DNA from: Cephalopachus bancanus
Taxonomy: Eukaryota > Chordata > Mammalia > Primates > Tarsiidae
Length of the DNA stretch: 64,000 bases
Direction of reading: 5' to 3'
Assembly (NCBI GenBank): GCA_027257055.1
Contig: JAPVLO010000153.1
Location: 4,712,001 to 4,776,000 of the forward strand
Positions 1-10,782 of this stretch are shown here, piece after piece (positions within the stretch are counted from its first letter, which is position 1; each line of letters opens with the position of its first letter). A program made the translations under genes and the position numbers. The notes below the pieces were generated by a model that saw only the letters and a list, made by a program, of their open reading frames with translations, had not been told where the DNA came from and did no database searches.

Positions 1-1464
1 GGAATAAAAGCATGATTATGTCTAAGTGCATAAAATGTGCTTGGCATATAATTAGGCTTTGTAAGTGTTTAACTTTTTAAAAAATTTCTGAGTTTACAGA
101 TAATTTATAATTTTTACATATGTGCGTCATTACAGAAGATGCGGGTTTTAGTGATGACTGAAGGGATAATCACTGGAGAGTTCCATCAATTGGAACTCCA
201 CCAAGGTTAAATTAGTTGACAATTTCATTAGAATTTGCCAAAAGTTTGTGTATAGTCTACTCTGAGGATATTGCCTGAGTAAACACAAGTGTGAACAGGC
301 AGACAGGAAATTAATTTTCAACCATACCAAAACAGCCTTTTAAATAATTGTGAGCAACAAAAAGTCCCCCTAAGTTACTTCCTGAATGGACCAATAGCCT
401 CCATTCCCTCTGTCAAATGTTCTGATGCTGACACTGACAGTTGCCTGGGACTGGCCAGAGGTATAGTCTCTGTGCATCAGCCCCACCCACACTCCCACCT
501 CCAGAGACATGGAGAGCTTACCATGAGTCCATTGTGATACTCCCGGCTGTTTTAATTACATGACCTTTCATTTCATAAATGGATGAAATACAAGTACAAG
601 AAAAAGTTGTTTGTGTAAAAACTAAGGTGACTGCTTTTGAATAACTCCATACAAGTGATCCCTAAAGGCAGCTGCTGTCACTCTAAAAGATGGGAAAATC
701 TAAAGTATTCTGCAATTAGATAATGCACTATGGCAGCAATTTACGCTTGAAGAATGATTGAGAACTCCAACTGGTAGGCTTTTATTTTAAAAAAATAAAA
801 TAAAATAAAAAAGCTTTGTCCTACATTCAAACTTTGCCAAATAAACCTCTCATTTTTTAACTGAAATAAAATGTAATAAATCTATATGAAAATCATTCTC
901 TTAATTAACTTTTACAATTAACTAACCAATCCAAATTGGATTGGATAAGAGAGTTTCTACTGTAATTATATGAAAATAGTTACTTTTGATAGCAATTGAG
1001 TCTTTTTTCTCTATTGTCATTACATTAAAATATGAGCAGAATGGGGTTTCTGAGATATGAATCAAGTCTATAAGGTTTTCTGTGTATATGTGTTTTGATG
1101 TACATAGTCATTTACTGCCTATTATCCACATCAAACGGAGAGCTTATTTGGTGATGTCTTCAGCTTCTCAAGATTGTTTACAATAACAGTAAGACCCCAG
1201 TGACTATTGAGGTTCACTCCACTGGATCTTCTCTAATGGCCAGCATACATTTCAACCATTATAACCACCCAGTCTTTTTTGGTGCTTGGGAATTGAATCA
1301 AGCTATTTGCCAGGAAACAAGAGAAGTTCAACAGGAAAAGAGGGTGTTAATGATTTAGTGCTGGATAAGAAGACCACAGAAGGAGCAAACAAAAGAAAAC
1401 AGCAGGCCCGCTGGTATGCACTATCTAAGGACTCAAGGATTATCAGGTTCCAGCACTCTAAAAG
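1..1464. other. Unannotated AT-rich sequence
   Basis: No gene or recognisable repeat apart from the palindrome at 926-944 and a simple A/T-rich tract at 787-812. Confidence 0.6.
926..944. repeat. 19-bp perfect palindrome
   Basis: CCAATCCAA and its exact complement TTGGATTGG flank a single A. Each arm contains CCAAT/ATTGG. It lies in AT-rich DNA with no repeat recognised around it. Confidence 0.6.
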
Positions 1465-1685
1465 CAGGGATCAGCAAACCACAGACTATAAACTAAATGT
1501 GGCCCACACTCTCTGTTTTTGGAAATAAAGTTTTATTGAAACACAGTCATGCACATTTATTTACACATCACTTATGGCTGCTTTTGCTCTACAATGGCAA
1601 AGCTGAGTAACTGCAACAGAGAGTCAAAAAATAAAAATTAATAAATAAAATATGAACTGTCTGGCCCATTATTTAAGACGTTTTC
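1465..1685 (-). mobile_element. hAT-Charlie-type MER element, decayed
   Basis: Contains the characteristic 'AATAAAGTTTTATTG.AACACAG' block and 'ATGGCTGCTTTTGCTCTACAA' type sequence. The same family occurs in the opposite orientation at 59128-59350. It is a non-autonomous DNA-transposon fossil; an A-rich stretch interrupts it near 1627-1650. Confidence 0.65.
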
Positions 1686-1744
1686 TAACCTTGGCTCTAA
1701 AAGATCGATTCTATACAGGGCAGCACTTTACGAGGCATGACTGT

Positions 1745-1904
1745 AACTTTATTTATTTATTTATTTATTTATTTAGATTTATTATAGAGATGAGGTCTTG
1801 CCAAGTTGCCCAGGCTGGTCTCAAACCCATGGGCTCAGGCAATCCTCTCACCTCTGCCTCCCAAAGTGCTGAGATTATAGATGTGAGCCATTGCACCTGG
1901 CCCT
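1745..1904 (-). mobile_element. Alu left monomer (FLAM/AluJ-like)
   Basis: Antisense left arm only: T-rich (TTTA)n start, then GAGATGAGGTCTTGCC, the region complementary to the pol III B box, and CCAAAGTGCTGAGATTA, ending at GCACCTGGCC. No right arm is present. Confidence 0.8.
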
Positions 1905-2429
1905 ATGACTAGGTTCTGGAACCTTGCCATAGTGTATTAATTCCTCAAGGTTATCCCCAACAATGAGAGGCAAGCCAAGTGATTTACTAAGCCACTGACA
2001 CTGTCCTATGACACAAATTTCCCTTCAATTTCCCCTTCACAAATGCCTCCCTTAGAAGTGTACCAATGAGACAATTCCAGATGGGAATTTTGACACTGTA
2101 CTGATATACTCTATTGCCATCTATGCCCTGGCAACCCTGACTCTCTACCTGCGGTCTCTGTGGTTTAAAATCTAGTGGCTCTCACATACCCTGTGGTTTG
2201 GAGCTAATGAGGCTCTGAGAAGATAGTTCTGGCTGAGACTGGAGAGCACAGGTCATTTGTTTCTAAGGAATGGCATTGTCCTAGGAGCCTGGGCTGAGAG
2301 CTCATTACCTCCAAATGTAGAAGCAAATACTTAATTCATAAGGAGAGAAGAACTACTACTTAATGAAAACAGAAGCCACACCGTATAGGAATCTACATAC
2401 CCCAGGAAGCCATAGAGATGGTAGATACA
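1905..2429. other. Unannotated
   Basis: Nothing recognised between the Alu monomer and the MIR. Confidence 0.5.
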
Positions 2430-2682
2430 GCAAACAGAGCACTAGACCAGGGGTCAGAAGACTTGGGTCCTTGTGCTGATTCTACCACCAACTAGCTGCA
2501 TGACCTCAGGCAAGTTATATGTTTGCCTTAGACCATGCAGGATTGAACAGCTACCCCTACGGTTCCTTCTAGTGCTAAAATTCTAGAATTCTATGATGCT
2601 AGCCTCAGAGACCCTGCTATAACTACCAGTGCTTGGCACATAAGTCGGCACTATATAAATGTAAGCTATCATTATTGTTGGG
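2430..2682 (+). mobile_element. MIR SINE
   Basis: Sense MIR. It has the CTAGCTGCATGACCTCAGGCAAGTTA core, and the 3' end GTGCTTGGCACATAA followed by ATTATTGTT. The whole consensus length (about 250 bp) seems covered. Confidence 0.75.
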
Positions 2683-3390
2683 TAAAGGCATAACGCATGG
2701 CTTTAAATGTAAAAGTGGATTCTTCTCCACAGTAATAACCAATGACATAGAAGCAAGTTCTAAATAACAGGGCATAACTATAAGCAATGGAGACCATAAT
2801 TCCTACTGGATTTCTTCTCAGCATGAATGAATAAAGTCTTTTTTTCCCAGTTATTGTTGGTGGTGGGTTTTGGATCTAAAACCCAAGACTTTGTTGAATA
2901 TTTCCAACCAGAGACTGATCATTCTATCAAAAAGCCATAGTTTGCACTGTGGTGTAGATTTCCTTTTTCTTTTTTTCTTTCTTTAATTTTTAAAAATTTA
3001 TTGTTGTTGTTGTTGTTGTTGTTGTTTTGCCTGAAAAACCCAAATCCTAATGCAGGTTGGGACTAAGAATCGGGATTCAGGATTTGGAGTTTCTAAATAT
3101 CTTTTGCCTTTTTCCCGTAATATAAACAGTGTATAAACCTGTTGCAGGGGGCAGAAAGCAGTTGTCTTATCCAACTGGTAAATGGCATTCAGTCTTAAGT
3201 TTCCAAATAAAATTATTTAATTATGAATACAGTCAAGCTGTGAGTGCCTGCCATAACCCCTCAGGCCTCACCGCTTCCTGCTGCCAGGATCTGCAACATT
3301 TGGCCAGAGCATTTTCTCAGAAGACACAGAAACCCACTCTACCTCTAAGCACGTCAGGCTGGAAGTGTTGGGGAATTAACACCCACCTTC
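2683..3390. other. Unannotated, with a (GTT)n run
   Basis: Contains a (GTT)n microsatellite at 3002-3026. The stretch 3230-3390 could be the body of the LTR called next, but I cannot confirm it. Confidence 0.4.
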
Positions 3391-3690
3391 TCACGTATCT
3401 CCCCTAGTGACTGACAGAGTTGATGTCCATACTCTAGCTCCCTTACCCAGTCCGGGGGGATAACTGAGCCACTAGTTCTATGCCATGTTCTAGAATTTCT
3501 CCCACGAGTTTAAGCTCTAATCATCCACCATGAAACTTACCTGATGAGAAAAACGTCAGTGACCAGCCCCGCTTCCCCTCTCCCCTTGTTTGTTGTTTTG
3601 CACATTTCAAATAAACTATTTTCATTTAAATCTTTGTCTTAAGGTCTGTTTCTGGAGAATCCAAACTAAGATAGTGGGTGTGACCTAGTT
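3391..3690 (+). mobile_element. Possible LTR (ERVL/MaLR type) 3' end
   Basis: The end 'TTGTCTTAAGGTCTGTTTCTG' followed by GAGAATCCAAACTAAGATAG matches the 3' terminus typical of ancient mammalian ERVL/MaLR LTRs. An AATAAA lies upstream at 3610. The 5' boundary is uncertain. Confidence 0.45.
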
Positions 3691-3863
3691 AATTCTATTT
3701 AATTGACAAATAAGCATTTTCAAGTCTACTAATCAGTAGAATACGAGGTACAAGATATCGATAGCCAATAAATCAGAACAGAGCCTTAAAAATGTCGAAA
3801 GCATAAAAATCAGCAAAAAGTTAAATCTCAACCGCAATGGGAAAGAGTTCAAGTTTCTTGGGT

Positions 3864-4160
3864 TGTTTTTTGTTTTTGTTTTTTTGAGTTGGAGTCTCAC
3901 TCTGTCACCCAGACTGGATTGTAGTGGCCGCTCCCGGCCACCGCAGCCTCGACTTGCTGGGCTCCAGCGATCCTTTCGCCTCAGCCTTCCAAGTAGCTGG
4001 AACTACAGGTGCGCGCTACCACGCCTGGCTAATTTTTGACTTATTGTAGAGATGAGGTCTCACCAAGTTGCCCAGGCGGGTCTCGAACCCTCAGGCTCAG
4101 GCAATCTACTCACCTCAGCCTCCCAAGGCTCGGGATTACAGGCTGAGCCACCGAGCCCAG
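3864..4160 (-). mobile_element. Alu dimer, young subfamily
   Basis: Full dimer, antisense, starting with a T-rich tail. Its right arm has the diagnostic GTGGCCGCTCCCGGCCAC hairpin and its left arm CCCAGGCGGGTCTCGAACC. It is directly followed by a third monomer. Confidence 0.9.
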
Positions 4161-4276
4161 CTTGTTTGTTTGTTTCATTGTAGAGACAAGGTCTCGCCAA
4201 GTTGCCAGGACTTTGAACCCGCCCACTCAGGCAGTACACTCACCTTGGCTTCCCAAAGTGCTGGGATTACAGGCCA
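4161..4276 (-). mobile_element. Extra Alu left monomer
   Basis: A third, left-type monomer (GTAGAGACAAGGTCTCGCC ... CCAAAGTGCTGGGATTACAGG) abuts the dimer through a (TTTG)n linker. It lacks the final GCC(A)CCGCGCCC end and runs straight into L1 sequence. Confidence 0.75.
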
Positions 4277-4921
4277 GTCCTCATTAATAACACAAACAAC
4301 AACAGATACTGGTGAGGATGCAGAGAAAGAGGTATGCTTCTACATTGCCGGTGGTAATGCAACCCCTCTGGAAGACAGTGTGGCAATTTCTGAAAGAACT
4401 AGAAATTGACCTTCCATAAGACCCAGCAACTCCCTTTTTGGGAATATACCCAGAGGAACTCAAATCATTCTACAAAAAAGATACCTGCACATGTATGTTT
4501 GTTGCAGCTCTATTCACAATAGCAAAAACATGGAACCAACCATGTTGCTCATCAAAGCTGGACTGGATTAAAAAAATGTGGTACATATGCACAATGGAAT
4601 ATTATGCAGCCATAAAGAAAGACAAACATATGGACTTCACAGCAACTTGGATGGATTTGGAGTTGATCATACTCAGTGATCTATCACAGAAACAAAGAAC
4701 AGAGTACCGTATGTGCTCACTCATAAGTGGACCTTTAACAATTACAATAGTATAAGAAAGGGATTGGCAGTAGTGGGAAACTGTCAGGGGAGGGGAGTGG
4801 GATTGGCAGTTGAGGGAAACTGCTGGGGGGGGCATACCTCATCAACAAGGGTACCTGCATAATCAACGTTTGTATACCTAACCCTGAATTGTACCTCACA
4901 TCTTTATAATAATAATTTTTA
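4277..4921 (+). mobile_element. L1 3' end, lineage-specific family
   Basis: Starts in the 3' part of ORF2 ('GATACTGGTGAGGATGCAGA', then the coding stretch for GIYPEELKSFYKKDTC). It continues through the ORF2 C-terminus into a 3' UTR with a repeated G-rich motif (AGGGGAGGGGAGTGGG) and ends TGTACCTCACATCTTTATAATAA. Frameshifts break the ORF. The L1s ending at 38482 and 48767 share this 3' UTR. Confidence 0.9.
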
Positions 4922-5030
4922 AAAAAAGAGTTCAAGCTTGCTGTGGTCTTTTCCTTTAGGCAAAATTCACTGGGGTTATATGAGGTTAATTTGCGTTCAT
5001 GGAGACTTTCTCAAGAGATGAAGAATTATC

Positions 5031-5296
5031 AGCCAGGCTCGGTGGCTCAGCCTGTAATCTCGCGCTTTGGGAGGCTGAGGTGAGTGAATTGCCTGAGCCC
5101 GCGGGTTCAAGACCCGCCTGGGCAACTTGGTGAGACCTCATCTCTACAATAAATCAAAAAATTAGCCAGGGGTGGTAGCACGCGCCTGTAGTTCCAGCTA
5201 CTTGGAAGGCTGAGGCGGAAGGATCGCCCAAGCCCAGCGGGTCGAGGTGCGGTGGCCGGGAGCGGTCACTGCACTCCAGTCTGGGTGACAGAGTGA
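5031..5296 (+). mobile_element. Tailless Alu, young subfamily
   Basis: Sense Alu dimer starting AGCCAGGCTCGGTGG and ending GGTGACAGAGTGA. It is flanked by the direct repeat AAGAATTATC at 5021-5030 and 5297-5306. The family's normal end (GACTCCAACTC plus A-tail) is missing. Confidence 0.88.
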
Positions 5297-5306
5297 AAGA
5301 ATTATC

Positions 5307-6405
5307 TTCTCTATTTCCCATGTTCTCAGAAACCTTTGGATTCTTAGGAATTTTTTCCTGTTAATTTACTTTTATTTGAATAAATGGAATGATAAAATGA
5401 TAACTTTCATCTTATACAGCTACAGTGTATCAAGCATAGTAAATTTCTTTTCAGCCAATCTTACAGAAATCTGCAAGTCTTGTGTAGTAAGCCCATGTTA
5501 TTGGGGGAAGGCAGTAAATCATGTGGAAGGTTAATTTTCTGGCCCCTTTTCACCTAGCTGATAATGATAGAATCCAGATTCAAAAACCTATCAGTCCTCT
5601 TCCAAACGTCATGCTCAATTTCCTCCCTATGCCACTTCCACAAAAGACATATGGCTATTACTGTCAAGCATAAGAGGCACTGAGACTGAGAAAATATAAT
5701 ATGACACATTACAATGATTATGACATGATCAGGGCTCCCAGATCTAGCAAACAGAAACAGAATATCCAGTTAAATTGGAACTTCATATAAACAATTATCA
5801 TTTTTTGTATACTTATGTCCCATGCAATATTTTGAATACACCTAGGTTAAAAATTATTTGTTTGAGCCAATAAACTTTGTTATGTAAGTATTTGCCACTG
5901 AAATTCAAACTTAACTGGGTAATGCTAGATATGATGCTTAGCTTATCTCTTATTTCATTCCTACATTAATCAAAGTTTAGCATAATATATATGACAGGAG
6001 CAATTTTAAGAAATTTTTTTAACTTATTGTTGTAAGAGCACATAAACTTAAGGCCTACCTTCAACAGAATTTTAAGTGTAAAATGCATTATTGTTGAATA
6101 TGGGTTTAATGTTGTACCCTTCATATAGAATTTCTATTAAGTCCTAGATATCACCGCAATCATTTCTCAACACCACACAGCTACAAATAGGTCATTCTCA
6201 ATATTCTTATCTCCAAGTGGCCAGCAGATTTGAGTCCAGGTAACAAGCTCATTCTCAAAGATCAAGGTTCCTATCACACGGTGGTTACTCCATGAATTTA
6301 CAGCAGGACTTGTAAAAGCTAGGTCAGACCTGACACTCGAAGAATTCTGAATGCAAGCTAAATACAAATCAAAACCTTATGGTTGTGTCTAAGAAGGAAA
6401 ATAGT
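5307..6405. other. Unannotated AT-rich sequence
   Basis: No gene and no repeat I can name. Confidence 0.5.
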
Positions 6406-6421
6406 AGAAATAGGGCATGTT

Positions 6422-6691
6422 GGCTGGGCTCGGTGGCTCAGCTTGTAATCCCAGCACTTTGGGAGGCCAAGTAGAGTAGATTGCCTGAGTCGGTGGTTAA
6501 AGACCTCATCTCTACAATAAGTGTAGAGCCAGGTGTGATAGCACATGTGGAGTAGTTCTGGCTACTTAGAAGGCTGAGGCAGAAGGATCGCTGGAGCCCA
6601 GCAAGTCAACACTTGGGTGGCCTTGAGTGTGTCACTGCACTCCAGCCTGGACAATGGAGTGAGACTCCGACTCAAAAAGGAAAGAAAGAAA
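6422..6691 (+). mobile_element. Alu dimer with left-arm deletion
   Basis: Flanked by the 16-bp direct repeat AGAAATAGGGCATGTT at 6406-6421 and 6692-6707. The part of the left arm after the B box (CCAGCCCGGGCAACTTGG in relatives) is missing. The tail is A-rich with G interruptions. Confidence 0.9.
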
Positions 6692-6783
6692 AGAAATAGG
6701 GCATGTTTTACAAAACAGTAGTACCAAAGGTATCCATTAGGGTCTGAGCAGGAAGAGTAATTCATTTAATTAAAAAATATGTT

Positions 6784-7102
6784 GCCGGACTCGGTGGCTC
6801 AGCCTGTAATCCCGCGCCTTTGGGAGGCTGAGGTGAGTGGATTGACTGAGTCCGCGGGTTCGAGACCCGCCTGGGCAGCGAGACCTCATCTCTGCAATAA
6901 ATCAAAAAATCAGCCGGGCGTGGTAGCGCGCGCCAGTAATTCCGGCTACTCGGAAGGCTGAGGCGGAAGGGTCGCCAGAGCCCAGCAGGTCGAGTCTGCG
7001 GTGGCCGGGAGCGGCCACTGCACTCCAGTCTGGGCGGCCACTGCACTCCAGTCTGGGCCACAGAGTGAGACCCCACCTCAAAAAAAATATATATATATAT
7101 GT
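6784..7102 (+). mobile_element. Alu dimer, young subfamily, internal duplication
   Basis: Carries all the young-subfamily marks: CCCGCGCCTTTGGGAGG, GGTTCGAGACCCGCC and the GTGGCCGGGAGCGGCCAC hairpin (7001-7018). A 23-bp segment near the 3' end is tandemly duplicated (7012-7034 and 7035-7057). The tail turns into (AT)n. Confidence 0.92.
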
Positions 7103-7103
7103 C

Positions 7104-7394
7104 GGCCGGCAGCGGTGGCTCAGCCTGTAATCCTAGCACTTTGGGAGGCCGAGGCGAGAGGATTGCCTGAGCCAACTGGGCAACTTGGTGAGACCTTGTC
7201 TCTATAATAAATGAAAAAAAAAAAAAATAGCCGGGCGTGGTAGCGTGCGGTGCGCCTATAGTTCCAGCTACTGGAAGGCTGAGGTGGGAGGATCACCAGA
7301 GCCCAGCAGGTCGACGCTGGAGTGGCCGTGAGCGTGCTACTGCACTCCAGCCTGGGGAACGGAGTGAGACTCTGACTCAAAAAAAAAAAAAAGA
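7104..7394 (+). mobile_element. Alu dimer, older lineage type
   Basis: Sits directly in the AT-rich tail of the preceding Alu, in the same orientation. The left arm has lost its B-box region (GAGCCAACTGGGC). The right arm has TCGACGCTGGAGTGGCCGTG, marking the older lineage form. Confidence 0.9.
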
Positions 7395-7870
7395 AACCAC
7401 ACACACTGCTCACAAAGGTGTGAGCAGCTTTAAGGAACAACTAGGGACACTAACACACCCAGAGACAAGCACAAGTCAGACGCTTATTGCTACCACCAGG
7501 GCTACAAGTACAATGGAGAAAAAGTGTCATGGGGCCAGCCAGAGCTGGAAGCCACGGAGGGCCCAGAGGTGTAGTTGTAGAGAGACACAGCTGCTGCCAG
7601 CAAAGACGCACCAAAGAACAGTAGAATGGGGATGGGGGATGCGGATTCTCTCTCCTGCTCGCCCTTGATATCCCTTACGTGGCTCTCATTGGCTGAAACC
7701 AAAGAAGCCAAAAAGCAAAGGAACGGGTGATAATACCAGTGAGACCAGCCCCAGGGAACACGGGGCAGGGCCAAGAAGAGCCGAGTAACTGAGGAGTGAG
7801 GAGTGAGGTGCCGGACACACGAGCAAACAAGCAAACACACCGGTGTGTGGGTGCAGAGCAGAACAAGCTA
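7395..7870. mobile_element. Possible old LTR fragment
   Basis: The stretch around CTCTCATTGGCTGAAACCAAA followed by AGACCAGCCCCAGGGAACACG resembles the body of old mammalian LTR-type repeats. The family and boundaries are uncertain. Confidence 0.3.
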
Positions 7871-7924
7871 GAACCTTACTCTTGGTGGGTAAAAATTTGT
7901 TTCTTTCACATCCAGTTCATTTTT

Positions 7925-8104
7925 TCCATCACTTCATTATTTTAAAAAATTCAAACATCCAGAAAAGTGAAAGAATTTTGGAGTGAACATGTGTATACAC
8001 ACCACCTGGATTCCACTATTAATATTGTACTTGCTTTATCACATATCCAACAATCTTTCCCTCTCTCCATCTTTCAGTAAATCCTGTTTTCTTAAACTTT
8101 TTAA
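7925..8104 (-). mobile_element. Old L1M-like fragment
   Basis: Sequence such as AGTGAACATGTGTATACACACC followed by TGTACTTGCTTTATCACATATC is typical of old L1M-type repeats. Orientation is a guess. Confidence 0.4.
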
Positions 8105-10025
8105 TTTTTTTTAAATCGAAAGAAAATGTTTTTCATGTACAACAGGATATTTGAAAGCACATATACATTGTGGAATCGTTAAATCTAGTTAATTAACAAA
8201 TGCATTGCTTCACATAGCATCTTCCTGGTGAAAACACTTAACATCCACTCTCTTTACGTTTTTCAAGAATACAATGTATCATCATTAACTATACTCACCA
8301 TGCTGTACAATGAATCTCTTGAACTTATTCCTATCTAACTGTAATTATGTATCCTTTAAGCAACATCTTCCACACTCCCCTGCCCCCTAACAATCTCAGC
8401 CTCTGGTAACCACCATTCTACTCTCTACTTCTGTGAGATCAACTATTTTTAGATTCCACATATGAGAGCATGGGGTATCTGTCTTTCTGTGCCTGCCTCA
8501 TTTCAAAACATAAAGCCTTCCAGTTCATCCGTGTTGTTGCAAATGACAGGATTTCATCTTTCTTATTATGCTGAATAATATCTCATTATGTATGTGTACC
8601 ACGTTTTCTTTATCTATGCATCTGCTGATAGTCATTTAGGTTGATTCTATATCTTGGCTATTGAGAATATTGTTGCACTAAATATGGGAGTGCAGCTATC
8701 TCTTTGAGATACTTGTTTCACTTTCTTTTGATATACACCCAGTAGTGGGATTGCTGGGCCATATAGTAGTTCGACTGTTAATTTCTTAAAGAAACTCCAT
8801 ACTGCTTTTCATAATGGGTGTATTAATTTACATTCCCACCAACATTGAGTAAAAACTGCCTTTTTTCCACATCTTCACCAGCACTTTTCAACTTTTGTCT
8901 TTTTTTATAATAGCCACACTAACTGGGGTAAGATGATATCCCATTGTGATTTTGATTTGCATTTCTCTGATGATTGGTGATATTGAGCATTCTTTCATAT
9001 TCTTGTCATTTTTTATGTCTTCTTTTGAGAAATGTCTGTTCTTCTGACCATTTTTAAAATTGAGTTGTTTTATTTTTATTGAGTTATTTGCATTCCTTGT
9101 ATATTTGGGATATTGTATTAGCCCCTTACAGGTTATAGTTTGCAAATATCTTCTCCCATTCTGTAAACTGTCTCTTCACTCTGTTGATTGTTTCCTTTGA
9201 TGTGCAGAACCTTTTTGGTTTGATGTATCCCATTTGTCTATTTTTGTTTTTATTCCGGTGCTTTTGAGGCCATATGCAAAAACTCATTGCCCAGAACAAT
9301 GCCATGAAACTTTCTCTTATGTTTTATTCTAGTAATTTCATAGATACGGGTATTACATTAAAGTCTTTAAACCATTTTGGGTTAATTTGTTTTTTCTATG
9401 GTGAGCAATAAGAGTCAAATTTCGTTCTCCTGCATGTGACTATCCAGTTTTCCAAGCACATTTATTGAAGAAACTATCCTTTTCCCGTTGAGTGTTCTTG
9501 GCACCTGTATCAAAAATCAGTTGGCTGTAAATGTGTGAATTTATTTCTGAGCTCTCTATTCTGTTCCATTGGTCTATGTTTGTTTTTATGCCAGTTCCAT
9601 GCTGTTTTCGTTACTACAGCTTAGTAGTATATTTCAAAGTCAGGTAGTGTGTGATGCCTTGCAGCTTTGTTCTTTTTTTATCAAGATTGCTTTGGTTATT
9701 CAGGGTTTTTTGTGGTTCCATATGAATTTTAGAATTCGCTTTTCTAATTTTTTTCTATTTTTTCCTGTGAAGAACGTCACTGGTAGTTAGATAGAGATTG
9801 CAATGAATCTGTAGATCACTTTGGGTAGTATGGACATTTAAAAAATATTTATTCTTCTAATCCATGCACATGAGATATTTTTCCATTTATTTGTGTCTTC
9901 TTCAATTTATCAACGTTTCATAGTTTTCAGTGTAAAGATCTTTCACCCCTTTGGTTAAATTTATCCCTTAAGTCTTTAAAATTTTTGAAGCTATTCTAAA
10001 TGAGATTGCTCTCTTGATTTCTTTT

Positions 10026-10321
10026 GTTTGTTTGTTTGTTTGAGTCTGAGTCTCACTCTTGTCACCCAGGCTGCAGTGCAGTAGCATGCTCATGGCCACC
10101 ACAGCTTCAACCTGCTGGACTCAGGCAATCCTTCCGCCTCAGTCTTCCAAGTAGCTGGAACTACAGGTGTGTGCCACCATGTCCAGCTAATTTTTTGATT
10201 TATTGTAGAGACAAGGTCTCACCATATTGCCAGGCTGGTCTTGAACCTATGGGCTCAGATAATCCTTTTGCCATCCGCCTCCCAAAGTGCTGGGATTACA
10301 GGCATGAGCCACTGCACCCAG
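10026..10321 (-). mobile_element. Alu dimer in L1M
   Basis: Antisense. The direct repeat CTTGATTTCTTTT flanks it at 10013-10025 and 10322-10334. Older lineage type. Confidence 0.9.
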
Positions 10322-10488
10322 CTTGATTTCTTTTTCCGATAGACAGCTGTTAGGGAATAGAAACACAACTGATTTTTGTATGTTGATTTTGTATCCTGCA
10401 ACTTTATTGAATTCATTTATTAATTCTAATAGGCTTTTTTTTTTTTTTTTGGTGGAGTCTTAGGATTGTCTATACATAAAATTATGTC

Positions 10489-10782
10489 GCCAGGCTCGGT
10501 GGCTCAGCCTGTAATCCCACACCTTTGGGAGGCTGAGGTGAGTGGATTGCCTGAGCCCGCGGGTTTGAGACCCGCCTGGGCAGCGAGACCTCATCTCTAC
10601 AATAAATCAAAAAATTAGCCGGGCGTGGTAGCGCTTGCCTGTAATTCTGGCTACTCGGAAGGCTGAGGCGGAAGGATCGCAGGAGCCCAGCAGGTGAGGC
10701 TGCGGTGGCCGGGAGCGGCCACTGCACTCCAGTCTGGGTGACCGAGTGAGGCTCCAACTCAAAAAAAAAAAAAAAAAAAAAA
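10489..10782 (+). mobile_element. Alu dimer, young subfamily, in L1M
   Basis: Sense. Has the CCCGCGGGTTTGAGACCCGCC left arm and the GTGGCC..GGCCAC hairpin (10705-10722), with a 22-base A tail. Near-repeats ATTATGTC/ATCATGTC flank it. Confidence 0.92.

Noticed and set aside
6762..7440. Several open frames of 60-143 codons on both strands
   Set aside because: They lie within or across Alu sequence; GC-rich Alus routinely give such frames.
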